Assembly (NCBI GenBank): GCA_902492895.1
Contig: CABUNG010000002.1
Location: 62,001-126,000 of the forward strand
Length of the DNA stretch: 64,000 nt
Direction of reading: 5' to 3'
Source: an uncultured Oscillospiraceae bacterium
Lineage (GTDB): Bacteria; Bacillota; Clostridia; Oscillospirales; Acutalibacteraceae
Below are positions 8,401 to 16,452 of this stretch, one piece after another. Each line of letters opens with the position of its first letter. The first letter of the stretch is position 1. The notes under the pieces were generated by a model. That model worked only from the letters and a program-made list of their open reading frames with translations. It was not told the origin of the DNA and ran no database searches. Position numbers and translations under genes: made by a program.

Positions 8401-9177
8401 TCAGATCAGCATGGGGGCGGCACGGCGGGCGACGTCCTTCAGTTGGACGCTGTAATCCTCGATTTTTTCATCCGACATACGCAGGGAGGGACCGCTGATG
8501 CTGAGTCCCGCTACGACATCGCCTTCGGAGTTGAAAATCGGAACCGCCACACATTTGAGCCCGAATTCATGCTCCATATTGTCGACGGCGTATCCTCTTT
8601 GCCGGATGAGGGCCATATCCTCTTCCAGAAGGCGATAATCGGTGATGGTGTTTTCGGTATAGGCTTTGAGGCCCTTTTGAATCACGCTGGCGAACTCGTC
8701 CGGTCCGGAGAAGGCCAAGATGGCTTTCCCGACCCCCGTGCAGTAAATGGGGGCGCGCACGCCGATTACATAACGGCCGCTGAACGAGGACCTCTCCTCA
8801 TGGACGGCGCCGATGTAGACCACTTCGCCGTCGTTATAGGTGGCGAGCAGCACGTTTTCCATCGAGTAACGGCCGAGTTCCTGCATATACGGCTGCAGAA
8901 TGCGGCGCACATCGTTCATCTGATAGGTGCGGTTGCTCAGCTCCAGCGCTTTGATTCCGAGCTTGTATTTGCCGCTGCGGGTATCCCGTTCGATAAACCC
9001 CCGGCTTTGGTAAACGGACAGGATATTGGAGACCGTGCTTTTGGGGAGGCTGAGGGTGTCAGCGATCTGATTGACGCCGAGATAGGTCTCCGCCTTCATG
9101 AACTCCTCCAGGACCAAAAGCGCTTTATGTAAGGATTTAACCTTGCTTTCTCCGCCGTCGGACTCGTAATTCCGCAT
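8401..9177 (-). CDS. IclR-family transcriptional regulator
   Basis: This 258-residue regulator has a winged helix-turn-helix at about residues 12-75 (GVNQIADTLSLPKSTVSNIL as the HTH core). An IclR effector domain follows at about 85-255, with motifs VGVRAPIYCTGVGKAILAF and VAGLSISGP. IclR proteins bind a small sugar or acid intermediate and usually repress, sometimes activate, a neighbouring catabolic operon. The ATG at 9177 has an AAGGGG ribosome binding site. A promoter and a palindromic element lie just upstream (9243-9271 and 9208-9220), suggesting autoregulation, and two related elements precede the transporter genes downstream. The effector is unknown. Confidence 0.93.
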   Translation of the reverse strand: MRNYESDGGESKVKSLHKALLVLEEFMKAETYLGVNQIADTLSLPKSTVSNILSVYQSRGFIERDTRSGKYKLGIKALELSNRTYQMNDVRRILQPYMQELGRYSMENVLLATYNDGEVVYIGAVHEERSSFSGRYVIGVRAPIYCTGVGKAILAFSGPDEFASVIQKGLKAYTENTITDYRLLEEDMALIRQRGYAVDNMEHEFGLKCVAVPIFNSEGDVVAGLSISGPSLRMSDEKIEDYSVQLKDVARRAAPMLI

Positions 9178-9207
9178 AATCGGACCCCTTCAATCATTCA
9201 TTAATGA

Positions 9208-9220
9208 TGAATATGGTTCA
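9208..9220. promoter_or_regulatory. Putative IclR operator, copy 3 (autoregulatory)
   Basis: TGAATATGGTTCA follows the TGAAC-N3-GTTCA pattern with one mismatch and is preceded by ATTAATGA, as is copy 1. It lies 22 bp downstream of the -10 box of the IclR promoter, a position where a bound repressor would block elongation. Confidence 0.5.
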
Positions 9221-9242
9221 TAAATTTTAAATCTCTGTCTGT

Positions 9243-9271
9243 ATCATAGCACACTCATTTGTCTATTTCAA
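9243..9271 (-). promoter_or_regulatory. Sigma-A promoter of the IclR gene
   Basis: On the minus strand TTGAAA, a 17-bp spacer and TATGAT are present, 66 bp upstream of the IclR ATG. This is the only convincing promoter in the 302-bp gap between the IclR and ADP-ribosylglycohydrolase genes; I see nothing else in that gap except copy 3 of the operator and a small GCCGA/TCGGC hairpin near 9282-9302. Confidence 0.65.
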
Positions 9272-9479
9272 TAGTTTCACGCCGATTTTTTTCGGCTTTT
9301 TTGTGTCAGGGTTGGCGAGGCTTGTCCGAATTTGTCCGGTGATCATAGTCCGGGACAGTCCGAAGCGAAATCTGATCCGGTTCTGTGCCGTGCAGAGGAT
9401 CGGCTTACCCGGGAAAGCCTCCGGGGCTTACGCATGCGGCGTCCTGAGAAACGAGTGCCGGATTTTGTACAGAGCCAAC

Positions 9480-10289
9480 TCATTCTCTCAGTCCGTAGGC
9501 GCTGCGGAAGGCCTGTACGGTTTTCTTTAAGCCGCTGTCCAAACGGCTCCAGCAGCCGTCCGCGATCGGTTTCGGAACGCCGCCGTAGAACGCTTCGGCA
9601 ATGCCGCCCGCGATGCAGGCGATGGTGTCGCTGTCCCCGCCGACCGAGACCGCCAGCCGTACGGCACTTTCGTAGTCGTCCGATTCCAGAAATGCGCGGA
9701 TGGCCGGCGGCACCGAATACCCTGTGCGAGAATCGAACTGGTAGTCCGGCCGGATAGCCGACAGAGGACGGGTCAGATCGTATCCCGCGGTCCTGGCGGC
9801 CGCGCGGGCGATAGCGTCCTTGGATGCTCCGGTCCGGGCCAGGAAAACTGCGGCCGCGACCGCCTGTGCACCCCGGACCGCCTCCGGATGCCGGTGGGTA
9901 TACAGGCAGGTGCGGCGCGCCTCCCGCAGAACCTCCTCGAGGGTGGAATAGGCGTATCCGATAGGGGTAACCCGCATGGCGGCACCGTTCCCATAGCTGT
10001 GGATGACGCTCAGGCCGGGCTCTCTGGCCCAGGCGGAGAACATCTGGCCGTACCCCGCGTGGGGATGACGGCTGAAGGCCTGTTTGTAATGATACGCATA
10101 CGCTTCCGCCCGGACACGGCCGCTTTTGGTATCGGCCGGCAGGTCCAGCAGAGTTTGCGCCGTCGCGGCCGTCAGCACGGAGTCGTCCGTAAAGGTGCTC
10201 TCCGAACCGAACAGAGGAAAGTCGGTCGATTTTACGTTGCTGAGTTCATAGGGGGATCCGATGATGTCCCCGCAGATCGCGCCGTACAT
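9480..10289 (-). CDS. ADP-ribosylglycohydrolase family protein
   Basis: This is a 269-residue member of the DraG/ARH family, which removes ADP-ribose from proteins or other acceptors using two magnesium ions. The N-terminal GAICGDIIGSPYE, the metal-binding FTDDSVLTAATAQ (about residues 31-43) and the C-terminal GGDSDTIACIAGGIAEA (about 218-234) are all present, so it should be catalytically competent. Length is normal. Start ATG at 10289 follows an AGGCGGGC motif. It stands alone, about 300 bp from the IclR gene, and no ADP-ribosyltransferase partner is visible nearby. The substrate cannot be deduced; the family includes enzymes acting on dinitrogenase reductase, ADP-ribosyl-arginine and nucleic acids. 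Confidence 0.9.
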   Translation of the reverse strand: MYGAICGDIIGSPYELSNVKSTDFPLFGSESTFTDDSVLTAATAQTLLDLPADTKSGRVRAEAYAYHYKQAFSRHPHAGYGQMFSAWAREPGLSVIHSYGNGAAMRVTPIGYAYSTLEEVLREARRTCLYTHRHPEAVRGAQAVAAAVFLARTGASKDAIARAAARTAGYDLTRPLSAIRPDYQFDSRTGYSVPPAIRAFLESDDYESAVRLAVSVGGDSDTIACIAGGIAEAFYGGVPKPIADGCWSRLDSGLKKTVQAFRSAYGLRE

Positions 10290-10498
10290 AGCCCGCCTCC
10301 TTCAACCGCTTCTTATAAAAATTGTGCGGCATTCGGCGGGATTTGTCAAGGATTCCGCGGAAAACACCTGAAATACCTATGAAAAAGGACGGCGTCGTAT
10401 CATCGGAGAATGAGCCGTTCCGGCCTGCGGATACAGGAGGCAGATAGCCTTTCCATAAGAAAACGGGGCCGGGAATACCGCCTGTATGGAAACCGAGC

Positions 10499-10535
10499 AA
10501 AAGCCCGGCGTCGGAAGATCCGAGACCGGGCTTTT
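10499..10535 (-). terminator. Rho-independent terminator of the AraC/GyrI gene
   Basis: AAAAGCCCGG at 10499 pairs with CCGGGCTTTT ending at 10535, with further pairing inside. The stem is 3 nt beyond the stop codon of the gene at 10538-11398 and has T-runs on both strands. Confidence 0.8.
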
Positions 10536-10537
10536 GA

Positions 10538-11398
10538 TTACGAACCTTTTTTGACGATGGGGAGCCAGACTTCGAACGAGGCATTGGCGGGGTCGGCGTT
10601 GAGATACACCTCGATATCCGGGGCGTCGCCGTACTCGTAGCCGGAGGTGGGAAGCCACTCGGTGACCGCGCGTTTCTCCAGCTCCTGGATCGCCAGCGGC
10701 ATGGCGCCCTGTCCGGAAAATACCGCCCAGGTACAGGCCGGGATATGGGCCTCTTCCATCCCTTCCGGCACCGCCTGGCTGCTCGAGACGGCGACGTAAT
10801 ACCGCCATTCCTCCAGGCTGTTCATGCAGGCGCTGACGCCGAGAATGCCTTGGGGTTCGCTGTCCATCAGGGCACACAGGCAGGGAATCGTGGCGGGGTC
10901 GGACATGGTTTTGTTCCAGAATTCCGGAACCATTGCGAAACTTTCGTCGAGGGCCTTGGGCAGGGCCACCCCATGGCCGACGATCCGGAAGGCGTCTTTC
11001 TTGACAATCCGATACTCCATTTCCGCTTCTCCTTTTATGGTGATTTTGAAGCTGATCCGCGGATAGGCCCGGAGAGGAGCGCCTTCCCTCTGTGCGGCGG
11101 AGGGGGCGATCCCGTGTACGCTCCGGAACGCGCGGTTGAAGGAGGTTGGGGAATCGTACCCGTACCGCAGCGCGGTATCGAGCACCTTGTCCCCGTTTTG
11201 GAGATCGAACGCCGCAGCGGTCATCCGGCGGCGGCGCAGGTACTCCGACAGGGGGACGCCCGCCAGATAGGAGAACATCCGCTGGAAGTGGAACACCGAA
11301 CAGCAGGCGGTTTGTGCCGCTTTCGCGATGTCCAGTTCTCCGGTCAGATGCTCCTCCAGATAATCGAGCGCGTTATTCCATTGCTCCAGCCATTCCAT
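10538..11398 (-). CDS. AraC-family regulator with GyrI-like effector domain
   Basis: This 286-residue regulator carries an N-terminal AraC double helix-turn-helix (about residues 8-110; motifs FHFQRMFSYLAGVPLSEYLR and YGYDSPTSFNRAFRSVHG). A C-terminal GyrI-like/SOUL-fold ligand domain follows (about 125-284), starting with YRIVKKDAFRIVGHG. Proteins of this build (Rob/BmrR-like effector domains) typically sense small, often hydrophobic or drug-like compounds and activate efflux or detoxification genes. It is monocistronic, with a terminator directly after the stop. The FAD oxidoreductase gene is divergent 252 bp away and could be a target. The ATG at 11398 begins the first helix before the HTH, as expected. 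Confidence 0.9.
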   Translation of the reverse strand: MEWLEQWNNALDYLEEHLTGELDIAKAAQTACCSVFHFQRMFSYLAGVPLSEYLRRRRMTAAAFDLQNGDKVLDTALRYGYDSPTSFNRAFRSVHGIAPSAAQREGAPLRAYPRISFKITIKGEAEMEYRIVKKDAFRIVGHGVALPKALDESFAMVPEFWNKTMSDPATIPCLCALMDSEPQGILGVSACMNSLEEWRYYVAVSSSQAVPEGMEEAHIPACTWAVFSGQGAMPLAIQELEKRAVTEWLPTSGYEYGDAPDIEVYLNADPANASFEVWLPIVKKGS

Positions 11399-11585
11399 AT
11401 CGTGTCAGCTCCTGTAGACAGAATACCATGCGGAGACGGACGTGTCCTCGCCGTTCTTGCCGGGGTTTGCGAGCATTGTATCATGAACGGGGGGACGGCA
11501 CAAGAGGGGACGAATGCCAAATGCGGGCGTGTACGCTGATTTTAGGGTCCGGGGTGTCCGATTTTGCAGTTTTGCCGCCGGATCG

Positions 11586-11614
11586 TTGTGACCGGACGGA
11601 AAGTGTGATATAAG
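11586..11614 (+). promoter_or_regulatory. Sigma-A promoter of the FAD oxidoreductase gene
   Basis: TTGTGA, a 17-bp spacer and TATAAG lie 36 bp upstream of the ATG at 11651, with GAGAGGAG as the ribosome binding site in between. Confidence 0.55.
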
Positions 11615-11650
11615 TGTGGTAGCAAGGGATCGAGAGAGGAGACGGTCGAG

Positions 11651-12937
11651 ATGGAATCCTATCGGTACAGCCGGGCCGTTCCGGTCTGGCCGGATTTCGA
11701 TGTGGTGGTGGCCGGTGCGGGGCCGGCGGGGCTCTGCGCGGCGGCTGCGGCCGCCAGGCAGGGTGCGCGGGTGGCGCTGCTCGAGCGGTTCGGCGCTGTA
11801 GGCGGCTGCCTGACCCTCGGACATGTCACGACCTGTATGGGGGCAGTCCCCCCGGGTACGATGAAGGACGAAATCGGTGCTCTGCTCGGCACGGGCGGCG
11901 CATGCGTGCCCCACAGTGTGGAGAACGCGAAATACACGCTGTCCCGCTGGCTGGCCGAGGCGGGCGTCACCCTGTTTCTGCAGACGCAGGCGGTGGATGT
12001 CCGGAAAGAGGGGGACCGGGTCTGCGGCGTCGTGGTGTCGACACCGGAGGGGCTCGGTCTGCTGCCCGGCCGGACGATTGTGGACGCCACCGGGGACGGG
12101 ACGCTCTGCGCCCTGGCGGGGGTGCGCTGTACGGTCGGCCGGGATGTGGACGGGCTTACCCAGCCGGCTTCGATCCTCTTCACCATCGGCGGGGTGGATT
12201 CGGACCTGACCTGCACCCATGAATCGGACGATACGGTGATCAATGGGGAAAGCTATCTCGCGCTGTGCGAGGAAGCGAGCCGCACGGGGGAGCTGCCCGC
12301 CGATGTCACCATCGTCCGCCTGTACGGGGGCGGAAAAGCCGGGGAACGGCTGGTCAACGCCACTCAGCTCTGCCGGGTAAACGGCGTGCGGACCTCCGAT
12401 GTGGCCGCGGCCGATCTGACCCTGCGCGGGCAGATGCAGCAGGTGCTCTCCTTCCTGCGCCGCAGGATCCCCGGATTTGAAAATGCATTCCTCCTCGACA
12501 GCGCGGACACTCCGGGTTTCCGGGAGACGAGGCGGATCGAAGGGGACTACTGCCTGACCGCGGCGGATATTTCCGCGGGCCGTACCTTCCCCGACGTGAT
12601 GGTCCACCGGGCCAATTTCTGCTTCGACACCCACAATCCCGCCGGAGGCGGACAGGCGGAGGCCCTTGAAGAGGCGCGGAATACCCGGCCCTACGATATC
12701 CCCTACCGCTGTTTCCTGCCCCGCGGCGTCGAGGGGCTGCTGGCGGCCGGCCGCTGCATCTCGGGCACCCACAAGGCGCATTCGTCCTATCGGGTCATGA
12801 ACATCTGCATGGCGATGGGGGAAGCGGCGGGTATCGCCGCCGCGCTGTCGGCCGCCGGAGGCGTGCCGCCCCGCGGGCTCGATGTAGGGCAGGTGCAGCA
12901 GGTGCTGCTCGACAAAGGCGTGCCGCTGTTCGACTGA
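11651..12937 (+). CDS. FAD-dependent oxidoreductase
   Basis: This 428-residue flavoprotein belongs to the FAD_oxidored group. Its dinucleotide-binding motif is VVVAGAGPAGLCAAAAAARQ at about residues 18-37 (GxGxxG), followed by the acidic LLER strand end and GGCLTLGHVTTCMG. A second nucleotide-site motif TIVDATGDGTLCALAG is at about 137-152, and the FAD-contacting C-terminal region LLAAGRCISGTHKAHSSYRV is at about 361-380. The family acts on many small organic substrates and its specificity is unknown here. It is monocistronic between its own promoter and a terminator. The AraC/GyrI regulator gene is divergent, so regulation by that protein is plausible. Confidence 0.88.
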   Translation: MESYRYSRAVPVWPDFDVVVAGAGPAGLCAAAAAARQGARVALLERFGAVGGCLTLGHVTTCMGAVPPGTMKDEIGALLGTGGACVPHSVENAKYTLSRWLAEAGVTLFLQTQAVDVRKEGDRVCGVVVSTPEGLGLLPGRTIVDATGDGTLCALAGVRCTVGRDVDGLTQPASILFTIGGVDSDLTCTHESDDTVINGESYLALCEEASRTGELPADVTIVRLYGGGKAGERLVNATQLCRVNGVRTSDVAAADLTLRGQMQQVLSFLRRRIPGFENAFLLDSADTPGFRETRRIEGDYCLTAADISAGRTFPDVMVHRANFCFDTHNPAGGGQAEALEEARNTRPYDIPYRCFLPRGVEGLLAAGRCISGTHKAHSSYRVMNICMAMGEAAGIAAALSAAGGVPPRGLDVGQVQQVLLDKGVPLFD

Positions 12938-12942
12938 AACAC

Positions 12943-12973
12943 GGCCGGAAGGGATGCCCCTTCCGGCCTTTTT
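12943..12973 (+). terminator. Rho-independent terminator after the FAD oxidoreductase gene
   Basis: A perfect 11-bp stem (GGCCGGAAGGG with CCCTTCCGGCC, ATGC plus flank as loop) is followed by TTTTT, 6 nt after the stop codon. Confidence 0.88.
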
Positions 12974-12985
12974 AAAGACCGAATA

Positions 12986-13014
12986 TTGACAAAATTATAT
13001 TGAAGTGATATGAT
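12986..13014 (+). promoter_or_regulatory. Sigma-A promoter of the SPFH/ribbon-helix-helix operon with overlapping palindrome
   Basis: A consensus TTGACA, 17-bp spacer and TATGAT precede the SPFH gene. The -10 box lies inside an inverted repeat, ATATGAT-N6-ATCATAT at 13008-13027, a plausible operator. The second gene of the operon encodes a ribbon-helix-helix protein, which could bind it; that link is an inference. Confidence 0.7.
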
Positions 13015-13044
13015 TTTAATATCATATTGTAGGAGGAACCCTGT

Positions 13045-14070
13045 ATGCAAGAAAATGTGCTGTCCAATAAGAAAAACGGTATGGCGGTTCTGGTGCTCTC
13101 CACCCTGCTCTATCTGGCCGCGATCGCGGGTTTGGTGTTCGGCTGCATCCTGGTGGACGGCGGCGCGACGGCGGTCGCCCTCCTTTTGATCATCGTCAGC
13201 TCCGTCTGGCTGATTGTCGGATGGATTCCGTTCCTGGGTCTGAAGGTGCTCAAACCCCAGGAGGCGCTGGTCCTGACCCTGTTCGGCAAATACGTCGGCA
13301 CCCTCAAAAGCGACGGTTTCTATTACGTCAACCCGTTCTGCACGGCGGTCAACCCCGCGGCCAAGACGAAGCTGAATCAGAGCGGTGACGTCGACGGCGG
13401 AGCCGGCAAATCCATCGTGCTCGCCGCGGGCCAGATGTCCAGCGTGGAATTCGCCAATAAAAAAATCTCCCTGAAAATCATGACCCTCAACAACAACCGG
13501 CAGAAGATCAACGACTGCCTCGGCAATCCCGTGGAGATCGGCATTGCCGTCATGTGGAGAGTGGTCGATACGGCCAAGGCGGTTTTCAACGTCGACAACT
13601 ATAAGGAATACCTCTCCCTGCAGTGCGACAGTGCCCTGCGGAACATCGTGCGGATTTATCCCTACGACGTCGCACCCGGGGTGGACACGACCGGGGACGG
13701 GGTGGCCGATGAGGGAAGCCTGCGCGGCTCGAGCGAGATCGTCGCGGCCCGTATCCGGGACGAAATCCAGCAGAAGGTGGGGGAGGCCGGCCTGGAAATC
13801 CTCGAGGCGCGGATCACCTATCTGGCGTACGCCCCTGAGATTGCCGCCGTCATGCTGCAGCGGCAGCAGGCCTCAGCCATCATCGATGCGCGCAAAATGA
13901 TCGTCGACGGCGCGGTGGGCATGGTGGAAATGGCGCTCGAGCGGCTCGGCGAGAATCAGACCATCACGCTGGACGAGGAGCGGAAGGCGGCCATGGTCTC
14001 GAATCTGCTGGTGGTGCTCTGCGGCAACCACGACGCGCAGCCCGTCGTCAATTCCGGGAGTCTGTATTAA
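13045..14070 (+). CDS. SPFH/band-7 domain membrane protein
   Basis: This 341-residue protein has two N-terminal membrane segments (about residues 12-34 and 40-62). An SPFH domain follows, beginning with the GLKVLKPQEALVLTLFGKYVG motif typical of prohibitin/stomatin-like proteins, and extends to about residue 285 with a helical C-terminal part. SPFH proteins form large oligomers that organise membrane microdomains. It is the first gene of a two-gene operon; its TAA is followed after one base by the ATG of the ribbon-helix-helix gene. The ATG at 13045 follows AGGAGG by 8 nt. This pairing with a small Arc-like protein recurs in Clostridia as far as I recall, but its purpose is not established to my knowledge. 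Confidence 0.88.
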   Translation: MQENVLSNKKNGMAVLVLSTLLYLAAIAGLVFGCILVDGGATAVALLLIIVSSVWLIVGWIPFLGLKVLKPQEALVLTLFGKYVGTLKSDGFYYVNPFCTAVNPAAKTKLNQSGDVDGGAGKSIVLAAGQMSSVEFANKKISLKIMTLNNNRQKINDCLGNPVEIGIAVMWRVVDTAKAVFNVDNYKEYLSLQCDSALRNIVRIYPYDVAPGVDTTGDGVADEGSLRGSSEIVAARIRDEIQQKVGEAGLEILEARITYLAYAPEIAAVMLQRQQASAIIDARKMIVDGAVGMVEMALERLGENQTITLDEERKAAMVSNLLVVLCGNHDAQPVVNSGSLY

Positions 14071-14071
14071 G

Positions 14072-14275
14072 ATGGCCGGCGCGCAGAAAAAGCAGGTCCC
14101 GCTCCGCTTGTCCGAGACCCTTTATAACGCGATCGCCGCCTGGGCTGAGGACGATTTCCGCTCGGTCAACGGACAGATCGAGTATCTGCTCTCTGAGTGC
14201 GTGCGTCAGCGGAAGAAGAACGGCAAGTATGTATCGGAGGAGCTGGACCGGCCTCCCGATCTCGATATCGAATAA
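14072..14275 (+). CDS. Small Arc-like ribbon-helix-helix protein
   Basis: This 67-residue protein has a predicted beta-strand (KQVPLRLSETLY) followed by two helices (AIAAWAEDDFRSVNGQIEYLL), the Arc/MetJ ribbon-helix-helix pattern; such proteins bind DNA as dimers through the strand. A lysine-rich and acidic tail follows. It begins one base after the SPFH stop codon and is likely translated by coupling, with GGGAG upstream as a weak ribosome binding site. It may autoregulate through the palindrome at 13008-13027. Similar proteins are sometimes labelled HicB-like antitoxins, but no toxin gene is next to it. Confidence 0.8.
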   Translation: MAGAQKKQVPLRLSETLYNAIAAWAEDDFRSVNGQIEYLLSECVRQRKKNGKYVSEELDRPPDLDIE

Positions 14276-14287
14276 CCGCCAAAACAG

Positions 14288-14318
14288 AGCCGCGTCACGT
14301 TTTTATCGTGACGCGGCT
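14288..14318 (+). terminator. Terminator-like hairpin after the SPFH operon
   Basis: AGCCGCGTCACG pairs perfectly with CGTGACGCGGCT around a T-rich loop, 13 nt after the stop codon. The following sequence is only partly T-rich, so termination efficiency is uncertain. Confidence 0.65.
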
Positions 14319-14542
14319 GCTTGCTTATGTCCGGGCGGGGGATTCATACACATCGATCATCATCCGGGCCCCGAGCCGGAATCCGTCGATGAAGGCCTCG
14401 GACAGCTCCAGGGGACAGCCGTCGAGATGGTCGTCCATGATTTGCCGCTTGCCCCAGGCGGAAAAGTCTAAGATAAAAGTCCCCCACCCGGGACCGCAGC
14501 CCGGATTGTATCGTCAATGCCAGACGTCTGCATCAGGGAGGC

Positions 14543-14562
14543 TTTCCTAAAAAGAAAACCAG
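14543..14562. repeat. Left arm of a 20-bp perfect inverted repeat
   Basis: TTTCCTAAAAAGAAAACCAG is the exact reverse complement of 14965-14984. The two arms bracket about 440 bp of hairpin-rich, gene-free DNA. Confidence 0.8.
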
Positions 14563-14964
14563 ACCGGCCTCCGACCGATTCATAAACCCTACGGTTTTAG
14601 GCCGGTCACCGCCCATTTCAGCTGAGGCTGAAATGGCCCGGTGTAGATTGGGGTTCAGGGGGAATCCCCGGCGCGTCTTTGCCTTTTGTACTGTTGTCAC
14701 TCCGGACAAATGCAGAAGCATTTGTGCAGGCCGGGGAAGAAAGTGGAGGTACTGTCTGCGTTCGACCCGGCCTTCTCCGCGCAGAGAAAGGAGGTGCCAA
14801 AGGCATATGTGCCTTTACGCGGCTATGAGCGCATAAAGGATGCCTGGAACCAAGTTAAAAAAAGGTTTGGCCTGCGGATTACCTTTTTTTGTCCCAGGCT
14901 TTCGTCCGAAACGAAAGCTTTTCGCCACAAAAGATTCGTTCGGCAAAAGGGCTCTTTCTGTTTG

Positions 14965-14984
14965 CTGGTTTTCTTTTTAGGAAA
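14965..14984. repeat. Right arm of a 20-bp perfect inverted repeat
   Basis: CTGGTTTTCTTTTTAGGAAA is the exact reverse complement of 14543-14562. This copy extends by a few bases into a local hairpin (GCTGGTTTTC with GAAAACCAGC). Confidence 0.8.
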
Positions 14985-15081
14985 ACCAGCGGCAGCGTTT
15001 TCATCGGAACCAACGATACAATCAGGGCTGCGGCCCAGGGATTGGGGTGGTTTCCATCTTCTCCCCTTTCCACTCATAAAG

Positions 15082-15125
15082 AACAAGAGAAGGCCTGCGT
15101 CATGATACGCAGGCCTTCTCTTGTT
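15082..15125 (-). terminator. Rho-independent terminator of the isocitrate dehydrogenase gene
   Basis: A perfect 19-bp stem (15082-15100 with 15107-15125) around a 6-nt loop lies 11 nt beyond the stop codon of the gene at 15137-16339. Arms end in AACAAGAG/CTCTTGTT. Confidence 0.85.
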
Positions 15126-15136
15126 CGCAATAGCTC

Positions 15137-16339
15137 TTATTCCGCCAGTCGCTTCGCGATTTCCTCCAGGAAGGGGAGGGAATCCACCCGGGTTTTGTTC
15201 GGCAGGGTGGAGAGCGCGTAGAGATCGCCCGTCATGACGCCCTCTTCGATGGTGCGGATGGTGGCGGCCTCCAGCCGGTCGGCGAACGCGGCCAGATCCG
15301 CGAGACCGTCCAGCTCCGCCCGCTTGCGCAGGGCACCCGACCAGGCAAAGATGGTGGCGACCGCGTTTGTCGAGGTCGGCTCGCCCTTCAGGTGCTTGTA
15401 ATAGTGGCGGGTAACGGTGCCGTGGGCGGCCTCGTACTCGTACTTCCCGTCGGGGGAGACGAGTACGCTCGTCATCATCGCGAGAGAGCCGAACGCCGTG
15501 GCGACCATATCGCTCATCACGTCGCCGTCGTAGTTCTTGCACGCCCAGATGAAGCCGCCCTCCGACCGGATAACCCGGGCGACCGCGTCGTCGATCAGGG
15601 TGTAGAAGTAGGAGATGCCGGCCTTCTCAAACGCGGCGCGGTATTCCGCCTCATACAGCTCGTTAAAAATATCCTTGAACCGGTGATCATAGATCTTGGA
15701 GATGGTGTCCTTGGTGGAGAACCACAGGTCCTGCCCGACCGAGAGAGCATACGTGAAGCAGGAGCGGGCAAAGCTCACGATGGACGCGTCGGTGTTGTGC
15801 ATCCCCATCAGCACGCCGGGGCCCGCGAATTCGTGGATGGGCTTCCGCTCCACCCGGCCGTCCCCGTAGGTGACGGTCAGCTCCGCCTTGGCGGGACCGT
15901 CCACATACAATTCGCTGTTTTTATAAATATCGCCGTAGGCATGACGGGCGATGGTGATCGGCTTTTTCCAGGTGGACACGCTCGGGCTGATGCCGCGGAC
16001 GATGACGGGGGTGCGGAACACGGTGCCGTCCAGGATGGCCCGGATGGTGCCGTTCGGGCTTTTCCACATCTCTTTGAGCTTATATTCCTCCACACGCTGG
16101 GCGTTGGGGGTGATGGTGGCGCATTTGACGCCGACGCCGTACCGCTTAATCGCATTCGCGGCATCGACCGTTACCTGATCGTTCGTTTCGTCCCGATGGG
16201 GCAGGCCGAGGTCGTAATACTCGCATTTCAGGTCCACAAACGGCAGCAGGAGTTTTTCTTTGATCGCCTGCCACAGGATGCGGGTCATTTCGTCCCCGTC
16301 CATTTCGACCAGGGGGGTGCGCATTTGAATCTTGTCCAT
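15137..16339 (-). CDS. icd: NADP-dependent isocitrate dehydrogenase, eukaryotic-like type
   Basis: This is a 400-residue enzyme that oxidises isocitrate to 2-oxoglutarate with NADP+, supplying 2-oxoglutarate for glutamate synthesis. The N-terminus IQMRTPLVEMDGDEMTRILW is characteristic of the short homodimeric type found in eukaryotes and some bacteria. The substrate region SPNGTIRAILDGTVFRTPVI and the NADP-site segment EAAHGTVTRHYYKHLKGE are intact. I placed the start at the ATG at 16339, which matches the family N-terminus and length, although its ribosome binding site (GGTGG) is weak. The longer frame upstream has no family similarity. The gene is monocistronic with a strong terminator. 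Confidence 0.93.
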   Translation of the reverse strand: MDKIQMRTPLVEMDGDEMTRILWQAIKEKLLLPFVDLKCEYYDLGLPHRDETNDQVTVDAANAIKRYGVGVKCATITPNAQRVEEYKLKEMWKSPNGTIRAILDGTVFRTPVIVRGISPSVSTWKKPITIARHAYGDIYKNSELYVDGPAKAELTVTYGDGRVERKPIHEFAGPGVLMGMHNTDASIVSFARSCFTYALSVGQDLWFSTKDTISKIYDHRFKDIFNELYEAEYRAAFEKAGISYFYTLIDDAVARVIRSEGGFIWACKNYDGDVMSDMVATAFGSLAMMTSVLVSPDGKYEYEAAHGTVTRHYYKHLKGEPTSTNAVATIFAWSGALRKRAELDGLADLAAFADRLEAATIRTIEEGVMTGDLYALSTLPNKTRVDSLPFLEEIAKRLAE

Positions 16340-16452
16340 ACCGCGATTCCACCATTCTTTATCCAATTCATCCCGCCGCCGGGCGGAACAACAGCAGTAT
16401 ACCATTTTTGAAGCGGTTTTGCAAACCGGCCGGCTGCCGGTCCGGCAGCCGA

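Larger units (their letters stand above)
14319..15081. other. Gene-free, hairpin-rich intergenic region
   Basis: No convincing gene is present: the open frames are short, lack ribosome binding sites and show no recognisable protein motifs. There are several perfect hairpins instead: CATTTCAGC/GCTGAAATG (14614-14635), ACAAATGC/GCATTTGT (14706-14725), AAAGGCA/TGCCTTT (14799-14816), and AAAAAAAGGT/ACCTTTTTTT (14857-14890) enclosed by GCCTGG/CCAGGC. A 20-bp inverted repeat brackets most of them. It could be a decayed mobile element, a MITE or a structured RNA. Confidence 0.6.

Noticed and set aside
9282..9302. GCCGA/TCGGC hairpin followed by T-run on the plus strand, as a terminator
   Set aside because: The stem is only 5 bp and no plus-strand gene ends there; it may be incidental.
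14686..15105. A 139-codon plus-strand frame in the hairpin-rich region
   Set aside because: It crosses several hairpins and a terminator, and has no ribosome binding site or recognisable domain.
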